46,215 nucleotides of DNA from Levilactobacillus tujiorum (GCF_012641185.1 NZ_JAAXLK010000021.1:1-46215); one strand, 5' to 3'. Counted from the stretch's first letter, positions 1 through 8,639 are shown. Made by a program: numbers and translations. Notes: generated by a model from the letters alone, not told the origin.

Positions 1-106
1 CAGAGCTGAGGCTCTTTTTCTGCACTTAAAAGGTGAAAACGTAAAATTCCCATCAAGCACTTGAATCATGTGTTTGATGGGGATTTTGGAGTTTCTGGTG
101 AATAAT
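1..106. other. Left-edge sequence replacing the 3' end of the sugar porter gene
   Basis: This stretch does not continue the sugar porter in any frame I can read. It holds an imperfect inverted repeat at 50-80 (arms of 11 bp, one G/T mismatch) that could end minus-strand transcription. The end of a mobile element is possible, given the ISL3-type remnant on the other side of the porter, but I cannot name it. Confidence 0.4.
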
Positions 107-1075
107 TCAGGTATCAATATATACCATAAATATTGCCACGAAAATAATTTTAACAACACCAATACCAATAGTTTCAATTAGTGATGCGTTAGTACCAATC
201 CCTGTCTTTTGGAAAATAATAGGCGCATAATAACCGACCGCAATGGTACCAGTTAGCTGTTGAAAAGCCGCAGCTAACAGCGCAATCATCAAGGCAAAAC
301 GAACGCCCGGTTTAAACAGCTCCCTAAGCAGTCCTTTATTTTCTCCCTTGAGAGACTGTTTAATCGTGTTGCTTTCCTTTTTAGCAGATTCAGAACCATT
401 CATACGAGTCAAAATTTTTTGTGCCTTGTCATCTTTTCCACGCCCAAATAAGTATCGGGGACTTTCCGGAATAATAGGCGTCAAAACAAAGAAAATGATG
501 GCAGGAACCATCCCAGAACCAAACATGAACCGCCAGCCCATAGTTGTATTCCAAGCGGTTGAATTTAAATTAGCAATAGTTGCATTAACTATGTAAACTG
601 TTGTCATTCCAATAGCGAAGGCCAGCTGATTGGCACTAACCAATGTTCCTCTAAGTCTAGCTGGCGCTACTTCTGAAATATAGAGTGGAACTATGGTTGA
701 TGCCATTCCAATTGCTAACCCAGAGATAACTCGTCCAATAACCAGGACAGTTACAGTCTGAGATATAGCTAACAGCAAACTGGATATCGTAAAAAGAGCT
801 CCCGCAGTAACCATAACAGGCTTCCGTCCAGTACGATCACTCATCCAACCTGCAACAACACATCCAACCATTGCACCTAACGCCAAAACACCAGAGACAA
901 AACCGACAGTAGCCTGTGACATGCTAAAATGTACACTGAAAAAACTGAGGGCACCTGAAACTACCCCTTGATCATAGCCGAAGAGTGAACCACCAATCGC
1001 TGCAATCAAAACAACTGCAACAATATACTTGAAACTCCCCTTTTGACCGGTAGCAGTACTAGTTGATTTTTCCAC
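107..1075 (-). pseudogene. MFS sugar porter (major facilitator, sugar/H+ symporter family), C-terminally truncated
   Basis: This is a sugar:proton symporter of the inner membrane. Family motifs are clear: GYDQGVVSGAL in helix 1, DRTGRKP in loop 2-3, PLYISEVAPARLRG before helix 5 and PESPRYL at the end of the first half. The GTG at 1075 is the likely start because AAGGAAG sits just upstream; this gives 322 residues. Family members are usually about 450-480 residues, and this one stops in the region of transmembrane helix 8, so the last four or so helices are missing and it is probably non-functional. A strong promoter with a cre site lies upstream. Family assignment is secure; the substrate is not visible. 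Confidence 0.85.
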
Positions 1076-1139
1076 AAGGAACGCTTCCTTTTTGAATAAA
1101 TATAAAGTTATCATTAATGAACACGTTAACATTTTCTGT

Positions 1140-1153
1140 CGAAAGCGCTTTCA
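1140..1153 (-). promoter_or_regulatory. cre site (CcpA operator) of the sugar porter
   Basis: On the minus strand the site reads TGAAAGCGCTTTCG, a near-perfect palindrome matching the catabolite-responsive element consensus. It lies just downstream of the porter's -10 box, where CcpA binding would block transcription when preferred sugars are present. Confidence 0.85.
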
Positions 1154-1161
1154 ACGGCTTA

Positions 1162-1190
1162 ATAGTACACTCATCTAATTTTGTTGTCAA
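1162..1190 (-). promoter_or_regulatory. Sigma-A promoter of the sugar porter
   Basis: On the minus strand TTGACA (1185-1190) is followed after exactly 17 bp by TACTAT (1162-1167). The -35 box is perfect. The cre site follows immediately downstream. Confidence 0.8.
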
Positions 1191-1237
1191 TGATAACTAA
1201 GTGAAATTGCGCATGCCAGTCCTCAACTCCTGACAAC

Positions 1238-1438
1238 CACTATGGCCTTTATTTAGAGAAAGCAGATCATTCAAAATATGACACATACTCAATTTCCAAC
1301 AGCACTCTTGAAGACGTCAATCGCAGGATTAAGCAGATCAGAAAGACTACTTATGGCTATTGAAATTGGGTAACCTTCATCCAAAGAATTCAATTCAAAT
1401 TCAAAAATCAAGGTACAGAAAAGGGAGTCAATTCATAA
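1238..1438 (+). pseudogene. ISL3-family transposase remnant (C-terminal end)
   Basis: One plus-strand frame reads SNSTLEDVNRRIKQIRKTTYGY, then an in-frame TGA at 1361-1363, then NWVTFIQRIQF and a stop at 1436-1438. This pattern (small residues, LE-x-N-x-IK-x-IKR-x-YG, then F-x-x-RI) is the conserved C-terminal end of ISL3-family transposases. Only about 66 codons remain and the TGA lies inside the conserved block, so it is a dead fragment. Sequence at about 1470-1490 (CAACATTCACTAACAAGGAGC) may be the worn terminal inverted repeat of the same element. Confidence 0.6.
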
Positions 1439-1452
1439 ACGAATTGACCCCC
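1423..1452. terminator. Hairpin downstream of the transposase remnant
   Basis: Arms GGGAGTCAATTC and GAATTGACCCCC (one mismatch) enclose a 6-nt loop. No long T-run follows on either strand, so terminator function is uncertain. It may equally be part of the IS end or end racD transcription. Confidence 0.35.
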
Positions 1453-1529
1453 TCAAAATCTTCCCTCATCAACATTCACTAACAAGGAGCTACTTTTTTC
1501 GACTACTTAAATTTGTACATATCTCACAT

Positions 1530-2237
1530 CTATTGCCGTTGTTTCAACGCCAACTCCAACGTCCGATCAACCAACACCGATTGGCTATCCACCGTTGGTA
1601 ACGTGGTTTCTGGTTCGCGTTCCTGAGCCAAGGAAAGCTCAGTGCAGCCCAGAATGACCACATCGGCATGCTGTTCGTCTATCATCTGGCGAATAATCCG
1701 ATGATAGAGTTCCGCATCAACCGTATTGTTTTCCTTGATGCTGTGGTAAATCAAATCCATGGTCTCATTCTCAATCGCTTCCGTCGGCAACACGGGTTCC
1801 AAGCCAGCCGCCTGAACCTCGTGCTCATAAATCTTATCCGCAATCGTCCCTCGCGTACCGGTAATCCCGATGCGGCGAGCCTTGGGATAGCGCCGTTTAA
1901 CCTCTTTAACGGTTTCCCGGGGCATATGCAGAATTGGAATGTCGGTTGCTGCCTGCAGGTCCTCATAAAAATAGTGAGCCGTGTTGCAAGGCAACGTAAA
2001 GAACGCCGGCCGCAGCTGACTCTGTTGCTGGATGTCTTCTAGCAGACTCGGCAACGGACTCGGCTGATTGTGATCTAAAATGTAGGCCGTGCGGTCGGGA
2101 ACAGTCGCATGGTTAACCAAGATATAATTCAAATACTCCTGATCAGCGTGGGCTGGTGTCCGCAAGTTCAACTGATGCACGTAACTTTCGGTGGCCATGG
2201 TTCCCATGCCGCCAATAATCGTAAAGAATTTTTGCAT
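1530..2237 (-). CDS. racD: Aspartate racemase family protein (probable D-Asp supply for cell-wall cross-bridge)
   Basis: Cofactor-independent Asp/Glu racemase family. It would interconvert L- and D-aspartate in the cytoplasm through two cysteines. Both are visible: Cys84 in LPCNTAHYF and Cys198 in LGCTELSL. The N-terminal GGMG loop is typical, and the length of 235 residues is normal. It starts 5 nt after the D-aspartate ligase gene, whose last codons carry the ribosome-binding site (AAGGGG), so the two are translationally linked. In Lactococcus lactis racD and the ligase form the same pair, supplying and adding D-Asp to the peptidoglycan stem peptide. Substrate preference is inferred mainly from this context. 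Confidence 0.88.
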   Translation of the reverse strand: MQKFFTIIGGMGTMATESYVHQLNLRTPAHADQEYLNYILVNHATVPDRTAYILDHNQPSPLPSLLEDIQQQSQLRPAFFTLPCNTAHYFYEDLQAATDIPILHMPRETVKEVKRRYPKARRIGITGTRGTIADKIYEHEVQAAGLEPVLPTEAIENETMDLIYHSIKENNTVDAELYHRIIRQMIDEQHADVVILGCTELSLAQEREPETTLPTVDSQSVLVDRTLELALKQRQ

Positions 2238-2242
2238 GGTAA

Positions 2243-3496
2243 TTACCCCTTGTTTTCTGCGAAATACTTCTTAAAGTTCACGGTGTAGTTGTGCTGCATC
2301 CACTGGATCAAGGCCCACCGCTTCAGATTCATATCCTGATCGAACCGGTAAGTCGTCCCGTATTTACCCGCAGCAATCAACTTCAATGCCCGTTCCTTAT
2401 CGGCATTTTCACGCGTATACCGCTTAAACACCTTGACCGGCACCCCTAGCCACAATGCATGCTGGGCTTCGTCTTGGTTTCCATAAACGGTTGGCGCATC
2501 CACCAGCTCATTCTTGACATAGTCTTTGACAACCCAGTCAGCTAAGTTATAGCCGTTCAAGGTTACAAAGAAGCTGCTTCGTCCTTGACGCAGGTTGATT
2601 TCAAACAACTTAAAGGTTTGATCGCGCACATCGTACTTCATATCAAAGTTCGCATAACCGGTGAACTCGATGGCTTCTAAGAACTTCTGAATATTGTGGT
2701 AAATCGTTTCGTTATATTCAGGAATAATCGCCACGTAGTTTCCAATAGCCGATGGCGCTGGATCTTCCAACAATGGATGGCCCAGACACATCATTTTCAC
2801 GTGATGGTGCTGATCAACATAGGCGTTCAGCACCCGCATGTTACTGTCGTCACCCGGAACAAAGTCTTGTAAGATCAAATCGGACGTGTACCCGTTCGCG
2901 TAGATCTTACCCACAATATCCTTGAATTCAGCTTCACTTTGAATCCGGAAAGCCTTCTTCCGCCCCTCAAAATGAACGTCGAGCCACTCGACACTGTTGG
3001 CCGGCTTCAAAGCAACTGGGTAGTCAAAAGGTTGTTCGACGTTGCCAGCCGTGGCCTCTTCCTTAGTGATGATTCGTGTTGCTGGGTATAGCAAATCATA
3101 CTTGTCACAAACCTTGTAGAAGTTTTCCTTGTTATTTAAATGCCGTAACTTGTCATAATCAATGTATGGGCAAATAAAGACATCCTCAAGCTCTGCCTTA
3201 TGCTTACTAATCAATTCGGCATAGCCATCCCCACAGCCAATCAAGATGACTGGTTCTGGGTGATTGGCGTACCGTTCCTTCAATTTACGCATGGTCTCAA
3301 TCCAGACAGGATCCTCATCGAACCCGGGAATTAATTCTAGATTGACCACTTTGGTGTACCGCGTTGGGGCCAGCTGAATACTAGCAAAGGCCTGAACGGG
3401 TTCGTGATACAACTCATAAAACGACCGTGCCATTCCATAAACGTTGAAATCACTCCCCAACAGAATGGGGGTGAACTTTACGCCATTATTTTCCAT
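2243..3496 (-). CDS. aslA: D-aspartate ligase, ATP-grasp family (peptidoglycan cross-bridge)
   Basis: ATP-grasp carboxylate-amine ligase. Proteins of this type (Asl of Enterococcus faecium, AslA of L. lactis) attach the beta-carboxyl of D-aspartate to the lysine side chain of UDP-MurNAc-pentapeptide. The 417 residues match the family size. The central ATP-grasp region has the DYPVALKPANS strand that holds the nucleotide-binding lysine, the LILQDFVPGDD segment and the metal-binding FEINLRQGR motif near residue 310. It sits between an asparagine synthetase and an aspartate racemase, the partners expected for a D-Asp/D-Asn bridge. ATP-grasp membership is certain; the substrate is inferred from family resemblance and neighbours. 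Confidence 0.85.
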   Translation of the reverse strand: MENNGVKFTPILLGSDFNVYGMARSFYELYHEPVQAFASIQLAPTRYTKVVNLELIPGFDEDPVWIETMRKLKERYANHPEPVILIGCGDGYAELISKHKAELEDVFICPYIDYDKLRHLNNKENFYKVCDKYDLLYPATRIITKEEATAGNVEQPFDYPVALKPANSVEWLDVHFEGRKKAFRIQSEAEFKDIVGKIYANGYTSDLILQDFVPGDDSNMRVLNAYVDQHHHVKMMCLGHPLLEDPAPSAIGNYVAIIPEYNETIYHNIQKFLEAIEFTGYANFDMKYDVRDQTFKLFEINLRQGRSSFFVTLNGYNLADWVVKDYVKNELVDAPTVYGNQDEAQHALWLGVPVKVFKRYTRENADKERALKLIAAGKYGTTYRFDQDMNLKRWALIQWMQHNYTVNFKKYFAENKG

Positions 3497-3544
3497 AACG
3501 AATTAACGTCCCTTCACAACTACTTTTTTCTATTAAAACGCAAT

Positions 3545-3580
3545 CAAGGTTGTTAGCGGACGAGTCCAATAGCAACCTTG
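3545..3580 (-). terminator. Intercistronic hairpin between asnB and asl (possible attenuator)
   Basis: Eleven-base arms (CAAGGTTGCTA and TAACAACCTTG on the minus strand, one G/T pair) sit in the 123-nt gap between the two genes. Only a weak TTTT run follows, so partial termination or transcript processing is more likely than full termination. Confidence 0.4.
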
Positions 3581-3619
3581 AGCGTTATCGGTTAGCCATC
3601 GCTGGCATCCCGCTAAATA

Positions 3620-5503
3620 TTAAACTTGGGTCCGGTGAACCAAATCAATGGTCTTCGCCGTCGTCTCTTCTGGGAAGTAAACTTCATACCACAGAATGAA
3701 CGTGTAAATTGTAAAGATCTTTTGCATGCTGGACTTACCGTTGATGTGTTCCCGCAGGATATCCATCAAGGCTTCAGTATCAAAGAACTTGTGGGCCACG
3801 TCAGAATTGAAGGCTTCAATAATCCGTGACTTGTATGGTTCCGTCTTAATCCACGTTGCAATTGGGGATGGGAAGCCCATCTTTTCCTTCTTGGCAACCC
3901 GTTCTGGCAGTTCAGCTTCAGCAGCCGTCCGCAATGATACCTTAGTTTCGTCAGCGTGAATCCGCGTCTTAACTGGCATCGTCGCAGCAAATTTAGCCAC
4001 TTCCTTATCCACCAGTGGCGTCCGGACTTCTAGCGAGTTCGCCATGCTCATCCGGTCGGCCTTGTGCAAGATATCATAAGGCAACCAGGTGTTGATATCG
4101 AAGTACTGCATCTGCGTCATTTCGTCTAAGCCCTTAACATCGTCAAACAGGTGCTTCGTGTAGGCACCAGCGTCCCGATTCAGTTTAGGATTCTTCAAGA
4201 TCTTGTTCCGATCATGATAGTCGAAGACGTAGTTCACCCGGTAGTACCGTTCGCTCAGCGGCTGTGCGCCCCGAACCAAGAAGCGGCGACCGTGGAAACG
4301 AGGGAACTTCTCGGCGATGCCACCCAACATCTTGCGAATACCCTTAGGCACCCACTTTTGGTAACGTTCAAATGGAATGGCTTCAAGGTACGTGTTGTAC
4401 CCACCGAAGAATTCATCGGCCCCTTCACCAGACAGCGCCACCTTAACGGACTGACGCGTCCCCTTGGAGAGGTAATACAGCTGCATCGCTGAAGGGTTGG
4501 ACAGTGGTTCATCCATGTAATACATGATGGTTGGCAGGATGTCGAAATAGTCATCCCCCGTCATGTACAACGGTGTGTTCTTTTGCTTAATTTCCTTGGC
4601 GAATTCCGTAGACCAACTCAATTCACTATACTTGGAGTTCTTAAACCCTAAGGAGAAGGATTGGATCGGCTTTAACTTAGAAGCCTCGTTCAGCACGTAG
4701 GATGAATCGATCCCACTGGACAAGAAACTACCGACTTCAACGTCGGCGATCATATGTGCCTTAACGGATTCATCAACGATTCCCCGAATCTTCTTGGCAT
4801 CTTCTTCGACCGTTTGACTGTTGTCGATGTGATCGTAGTTGAACTTGTAGTACCGGTGCGTTTCCGTTTCACCGTTTGCCCGGTGAATGAAATATTGACC
4901 TGGTAATACCTTGTAAACGTTCTTAAACATCGTATCGCGTGAAGGAATGAACTCAAAACTCAAATGAATTGGTAATAATTCTTCATTGAATTCCTTCTTG
5001 AAGTTAGGATGTTCCAAGAATGCCTTAATTTCGGAAGCCCACAGGAAGGTCTTCCCATCATCGTAGTAATACATGGGCTTGATCCCGAAATGATCCCGGG
5101 CACCAAAAACCTCGTTCTTGGTCTTATCGTAGATTGCGAAGGCATACATTCCCCGTAACCGGTCCAACAGCTTAGGACCCCAAGCATCGTAACCGTGAAT
5201 GAGGACTTCTGAATCAACATCCGTTTTGAATTCGTAGCCGAGCTTTTGTAGATCTGCCCGGATTTCTTGATAGTTATAAATTTCACCATTGAAGGTCAGA
5301 ACCTTCGTCTGGTCCTGGTTATACATGGGTTGCTTCCCGTGAGCCAAGTCAATGATTGATAGGCGTCGGAACCCCATCACGGCTTGATCATCACTGAAGA
5401 AAGCCTCGTCATCTGGTCCCCGGTGCTTGATTCGGTCTGCCATATTATTAATCGTGGTAGCCGGAACATCTTTTTGGTTCACATAGCCAACGAATCCACA
5501 CAT
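3620..5503 (-). CDS. asnB: Asparagine synthetase B-type glutamine-dependent amidotransferase (probable D-Asp bridge amidation)
   Basis: Class II glutamine amidotransferase fused to an ATP-dependent synthetase domain. After Met removal Cys2 (MCGFVGYV) is the glutaminase nucleophile. RRLSIIDL, FNGEIYN and the Asp near residue 98 (DVDSE) complete the glutamine site. The PP-loop is SGIDSS at about 263-268. The length of 627 residues is usual. Enzymes of this family make L-asparagine, but L. lactis AsnH amidates the D-Asp of the peptidoglycan bridge. Because the next genes are the D-Asp ligase and racemase, amidation of the cell-wall bridge is the more likely job; free asparagine synthesis is the alternative. 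The RBS AAAAAGGGG precedes ATG. Confidence 0.85.
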   Translation of the reverse strand: MCGFVGYVNQKDVPATTINNMADRIKHRGPDDEAFFSDDQAVMGFRRLSIIDLAHGKQPMYNQDQTKVLTFNGEIYNYQEIRADLQKLGYEFKTDVDSEVLIHGYDAWGPKLLDRLRGMYAFAIYDKTKNEVFGARDHFGIKPMYYYDDGKTFLWASEIKAFLEHPNFKKEFNEELLPIHLSFEFIPSRDTMFKNVYKVLPGQYFIHRANGETETHRYYKFNYDHIDNSQTVEEDAKKIRGIVDESVKAHMIADVEVGSFLSSGIDSSYVLNEASKLKPIQSFSLGFKNSKYSELSWSTEFAKEIKQKNTPLYMTGDDYFDILPTIMYYMDEPLSNPSAMQLYYLSKGTRQSVKVALSGEGADEFFGGYNTYLEAIPFERYQKWVPKGIRKMLGGIAEKFPRFHGRRFLVRGAQPLSERYYRVNYVFDYHDRNKILKNPKLNRDAGAYTKHLFDDVKGLDEMTQMQYFDINTWLPYDILHKADRMSMANSLEVRTPLVDKEVAKFAATMPVKTRIHADETKVSLRTAAEAELPERVAKKEKMGFPSPIATWIKTEPYKSRIIEAFNSDVAHKFFDTEALMDILREHINGKSSMQKIFTIYTFILWYEVYFPEETTAKTIDLVHRTQV

Positions 5504-5655
5504 GTGCGTATCCCCTTTTTCCTCTTTAATAGTAAAACATGTCTAATTTGGTCGTCCATTAATATTTAAATGAAACACAACACCCATCATTTTAGCAAAT
5601 TTATTTCGGGAATACCATATTATTAAGGATTCTTAAACGGTTCGCTGAAAATGCG

Positions 5656-6357
5656 TTAGGCCGGGGCCACATCCCCTAGCTTGGTGGCGTCGGTTATTTT
5701 GACCTGCCGGCGACCGATCGTTTCAATAATACCCGCCGTCACTAACTGACGAAGCTTGCGGCTGAGCGATTCGGGTGTCATCCCCAGATAAGCCGCTAAG
5801 TCTTGCTTACTCATCGGCAAATCCACGGTTCCCGCGGTATGACCGCTGAGTTCTCGTAAGTAACCGGCCAAACGTGGTAATGCGTCCGGAATCGCTAACA
5901 AGGTTGCTTGGCGTTCAGCGACCTTAAGTCGATCGGCTAGGGCGCCCAACAATGCCATCGATAAGGGCGGCATTTTTTTAATCAGTGCGGTCAACGCCGA
6001 GCGAGAAATCGTGCACAGCTCGGTGGTCTTGGTGGCTTCCGCGTAAGATGAGTGAATTTCATCCGTAAATAGTGCGATTTCACCAATGAAGTCCCCCGGA
6101 TTGAGGACCCGCAGGACCTGCTCACGACCATCCTCGGCCAAATGATACAGCCGTACCTGCCCTTGATTGACAATGTACAGCGTCTGCGAGACTTCCCCCG
6201 TGCTAAAGACAGTTCCGCCCTTTTCCGCGTGAATCGGTCGGGTAACCTGTGCGACCGACATCATCTGATCCGCGGAAAGACGCTGAAATATGGGAACTTG
6301 TGAGACACACTCTAGCTCCCGTTCAATCGAATGTTCATGCGCCTGTCCATGTTCCAT
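5656..6357 (-). CDS. Crp/Fnr-family transcriptional regulator
   Basis: It has an N-terminal cyclic-nucleotide-binding fold (about residues 20-135, with the PGDFIGEIALF beta-barrel turn) and a C-terminal winged helix-turn-helix (SKQDLAAYLGMTPESLSRK, about 183-201) of Fnr type. The N-terminal cysteine cluster that holds the Fe-S centre in Fnr is absent. Only two cysteines are present, Cys17 and Cys115. The L. casei Fnr-like protein FLP also has two cysteines that form a redox disulfide, so a thiol switch is possible. It is divergent from the C69 dipeptidase gene across a 207-nt spacer. Target genes are not known. Confidence 0.88.
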   Translation of the reverse strand: MEHGQAHEHSIERELECVSQVPIFQRLSADQMMSVAQVTRPIHAEKGGTVFSTGEVSQTLYIVNQGQVRLYHLAEDGREQVLRVLNPGDFIGEIALFTDEIHSSYAEATKTTELCTISRSALTALIKKMPPLSMALLGALADRLKVAERQATLLAIPDALPRLAGYLRELSGHTAGTVDLPMSKQDLAAYLGMTPESLSRKLRQLVTAGIIETIGRRQVKITDATKLGDVAPA

Positions 6358-6380
6358 TACGACATCTCCCTTTAATTAAG

Positions 6381-6419
6381 CCAGCCATGATTCAGTTAGG
6401 ACTGACCACTCACGGCTGG
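6381..6419. repeat. Inverted repeat in the regulator/dipeptidase spacer
   Basis: CCAGCCATGA and TCACGGCTGG form a 10-bp imperfect palindrome with a 19-nt gap, directly upstream of the Crp/Fnr-type gene. It could be an operator or a 5'-leader hairpin. There is no direct evidence for either. Confidence 0.4.
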
Positions 6420-6564
6420 TTGATCATTATCTTCTAAAATGACTCTATCCAAAACCCATTCTAGCAAAATATTGCCGCCAACCGGTGACAAACGCCTCAC
6501 GCCATTAAAATATGCTATAGTAAAATTTATAAATTGACGCACTTTATCCGGAGGAGGAACCCCT

Positions 6565-7974
6565 ATGCTTCGTCAAACGCACCAAGCTTGCACGTCATTT
6601 CTAGCTGGAAAACACGCCACAATTGATGGTAGCCCGTTGATTGCCCGTAACGAGGATAACGGCGTCGCCATCTGGCCTAAACAGGCGGTCGTCTACCCGG
6701 CCACCGAGAACCAAGACACCACGTTTGTGTCCAAAAACAATCAGTTCACCACCACTTTACCCGTCCATGCGGCTCAATACACCGCCGTGCCGGACACCGA
6801 TCCGAGCGAAGGTGACTACGCTGAAAGCGGGATCAATGCCCACAACGTGGCGATGAGCGCCACCGAATCAGCTTACGCTAACAGCCGGGTTCTCGGTGTC
6901 GATCCGCTGGTCGGCGATGGAATCGCCGAGGATGCCATGGTCACCGTCGTTCTGCCCTACATCGACTCCGCTCAGGCCGGTATCAAGCGGCTGGGCCACC
7001 TCGTAGAAACCAACGGGGCAGCGGAGGCCAACGGCGTTCTCTTTAGTGATGCGGACGAGGTCTGGTACATGGAAATTGTGAGTGGTCACCACTGGGTTGC
7101 TCAACGGATTCCTGACGACATGTACGCCGTGGTAGCGAATCAGTTAGCGATTCAAGACATTGATTTCGACCGGCCCGGCGACTTCTTAACTTCCACTGGC
7201 ATCCGGCACTTCGTTCAAGCCAATCACCTCAATCCCGATGGTAACCGGTTCAATTCGCGCCATATTTTCGGCACCCAATCGACCTTTGACGCCCACTACA
7301 ACACCCCGCGCGTCTGGTATGGCCACAAGCTGTTTACGCCCAGTGCCTTCGAAAATCCCACGGATCAGGAACTGCCATTTCTAAGACACGCCGAACGTAA
7401 AATCAGCGTCCCCGACGTCGCCGAATTATTGGGATCGCACTATCAGGAGACGCCCTACGATCCGCTGGGAACCGGGACCACCACGGAGAAACACCTCTAC
7501 CGCGCAATCGGCCTGTCACGGACTGAAAATTCCCATATTTTACAAATTAGGCGCCACGTCATTCCCAGTCTAGCCGGGATTATCTGGCAATGCTTCGGGA
7601 ATCCGGCCTTTAATCCGTACGTTCCCTTCTACGCCAGTGGCGATCAGCTCAGCGCCAGCTATCACGCGGACAACCGAACCTTCTCTCCGCAGAATCCTTA
7701 CTGGGCCGGCAAGCTCTTGGAGACCCTCGGTGAAGCTCACTATCACCAAAATCGTGAGCAAATCAGTAATTTTCTTAAGCACACGCAAGCCTTGGGGATT
7801 CAACGCTTAGTTGTGGGAGATGCTTTGCCCCACCCCAATGCTTCAACGCTGGGAGAATTCAACGCCACCACAGCCACCACGTTTGCCACGGAGATTGAGA
7901 CCCAAGCGGGAAAATTACTCTGTACCAACGCAGAACAATCCGCGCTGTCATTTAAGATGGACCATAATTTGTGA
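6565..7974 (+). CDS. C69-family dipeptidase (PepD type)
   Basis: Ntn-hydrolase-fold dipeptidase of family C69, cytoplasmic, which splits dipeptides taken up or released from casein-type oligopeptides. The N-terminal segment ACTSFLAGK holds the expected catalytic Cys9, and DGSPLIARNEDN is the conserved metal/substrate loop of the family. The length of 469 residues is typical. GGAGGAGG lies 6 nt before ATG. The next gene has its own promoter. Lactobacilli usually carry several pepD paralogues, so I leave the gene symbol empty. Confidence 0.9.
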   Translation: MLRQTHQACTSFLAGKHATIDGSPLIARNEDNGVAIWPKQAVVYPATENQDTTFVSKNNQFTTTLPVHAAQYTAVPDTDPSEGDYAESGINAHNVAMSATESAYANSRVLGVDPLVGDGIAEDAMVTVVLPYIDSAQAGIKRLGHLVETNGAAEANGVLFSDADEVWYMEIVSGHHWVAQRIPDDMYAVVANQLAIQDIDFDRPGDFLTSTGIRHFVQANHLNPDGNRFNSRHIFGTQSTFDAHYNTPRVWYGHKLFTPSAFENPTDQELPFLRHAERKISVPDVAELLGSHYQETPYDPLGTGTTTEKHLYRAIGLSRTENSHILQIRRHVIPSLAGIIWQCFGNPAFNPYVPFYASGDQLSASYHADNRTFSPQNPYWAGKLLETLGEAHYHQNREQISNFLKHTQALGIQRLVVGDALPHPNASTLGEFNATTATTFATEIETQAGKLLCTNAEQSALSFKMDHNL

Positions 7975-7976
7975 AA

Positions 7977-7990
7977 TGATATCGTTTTCA
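7977..7990 (+). promoter_or_regulatory. cre-like site upstream of the small acidic-tail gene
   Basis: TGATATCGTTTTCA agrees with the degenerate cre consensus TGWNANCGNTNWCA at every position. It lies 12 nt upstream of a perfect TATAAT -10 box, so it covers the -35 region, where CcpA would repress. Confidence 0.55.
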
Positions 7991-8002
7991 GAGCAAGTGC
8001 GG

Positions 8003-8008
8003 TATAAT
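8003..8008 (+). promoter_or_regulatory. -10 box (TATAAT) of the 79-residue gene
   Basis: A perfect TATAAT sits 36 nt before the chosen ATG at 8044. No good -35 box is visible at 16-18 bp; the cre-like site occupies that place. Confidence 0.5.
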
Positions 8009-8043
8009 GAAATTAGCAACTAGCCCTGAAAGGAATGATTAGG

Positions 8044-8283
8044 ATGGATGAAGTTGTACTCTTTAATCCCGGCGATTCAATTGGTAACTTTCACGATTAT
8101 CATGAAGCTGTGCAGACGGCGCAGATCTACCAAGCGCGGCACACCGATTCCGGTCATGTTTTGGTTGTGAAGAGTGAAAAGGGAGAACCTTCCTTTGATA
8201 TCTTCTTAGCTGAATCACAGTTAAACAACGGTCAGACTGGGCACGCGGCCAGCGAAAAATATCGTATTAGTAAGAAACTCTAA
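8044..8283 (+). CDS. Small conserved-type protein of unknown function (79 residues)
   Basis: I do not recognise this protein. The ATG at 8044 is chosen over the one at 8035 because AAAGGA directly abuts 8035 but is 9 nt from 8044. The 79 residues are soluble, with no membrane segment, and end in SEKYRISKKL. It has its own -10 box, a cre-like site and a strong terminator, so it is a monocistronic, probably sugar-regulated gene. Confidence 0.65.
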   Translation: MDEVVLFNPGDSIGNFHDYHEAVQTAQIYQARHTDSGHVLVVKSEKGEPSFDIFLAESQLNNGQTGHAASEKYRISKKL

Positions 8284-8295
8284 ATTAAACGAATT

Positions 8296-8331
8296 GAGCG
8301 TCAGCGGAATCATTCCGCTGACGCTCTTTTT
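8296..8331 (+). terminator. Rho-independent terminator
   Basis: A 14-bp perfect stem (GAGCGTCAGCGGAA / TTCCGCTGACGCTC) with a 3-nt loop is followed by six T residues. It ends the 79-residue gene. Confidence 0.92.
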
Positions 8332-8390
8332 CGTCGTTAACTAAAACATTTAGGTTCTAACAGTGATTTCGATAGCCAACATGGATGGAA

Positions 8391-8570
8391 CTGCCGCCTT
8401 ACCGTTCGCCAAATTTGAGCTGGATCGCTGTGGGCAGGACGGCTCGAGCCATAGAGCGGTCTCGAACCTCGCTTTGAGCCGAGAAACACGTCTCAAAGGC
8501 GCCATTTACCAAGCAAGCCACTTGGTAAATCCCACGGCTGAGCTCAAATTTAGCTCACTCACGGCTACGT
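8391..8570 (+). repeat. Dispersed intergenic repeat, unit A, copy 1
   Basis: A 180-bp block is about 95% identical by eye to the reverse complement of 21538-21718. Both copies start at CTGCCGCCTTACCG and end at ACGGCTACGT. The block carries internal inverted repeats (GAGCTCAAATTT / AAATTTGAGCT and TTTACCAAG / CTTGGTAAA). It contains no credible gene, and together with unit B it fills the space between the 79-residue gene and uvrA2. Confidence 0.85.
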
Positions 8571-8639
8571 AACGGTGGTCAACTCCTTGCCGACTGAATC
8601 TAGTTTATCATCCATTCAAGCTAACTCAGAACTCAACGA

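Noticed and set aside
348-596. Open frame of 82 codons on the plus strand inside the sugar porter
   Set aside because: It is antisense to a clear MFS gene, lacks an RBS and has no family resemblance.
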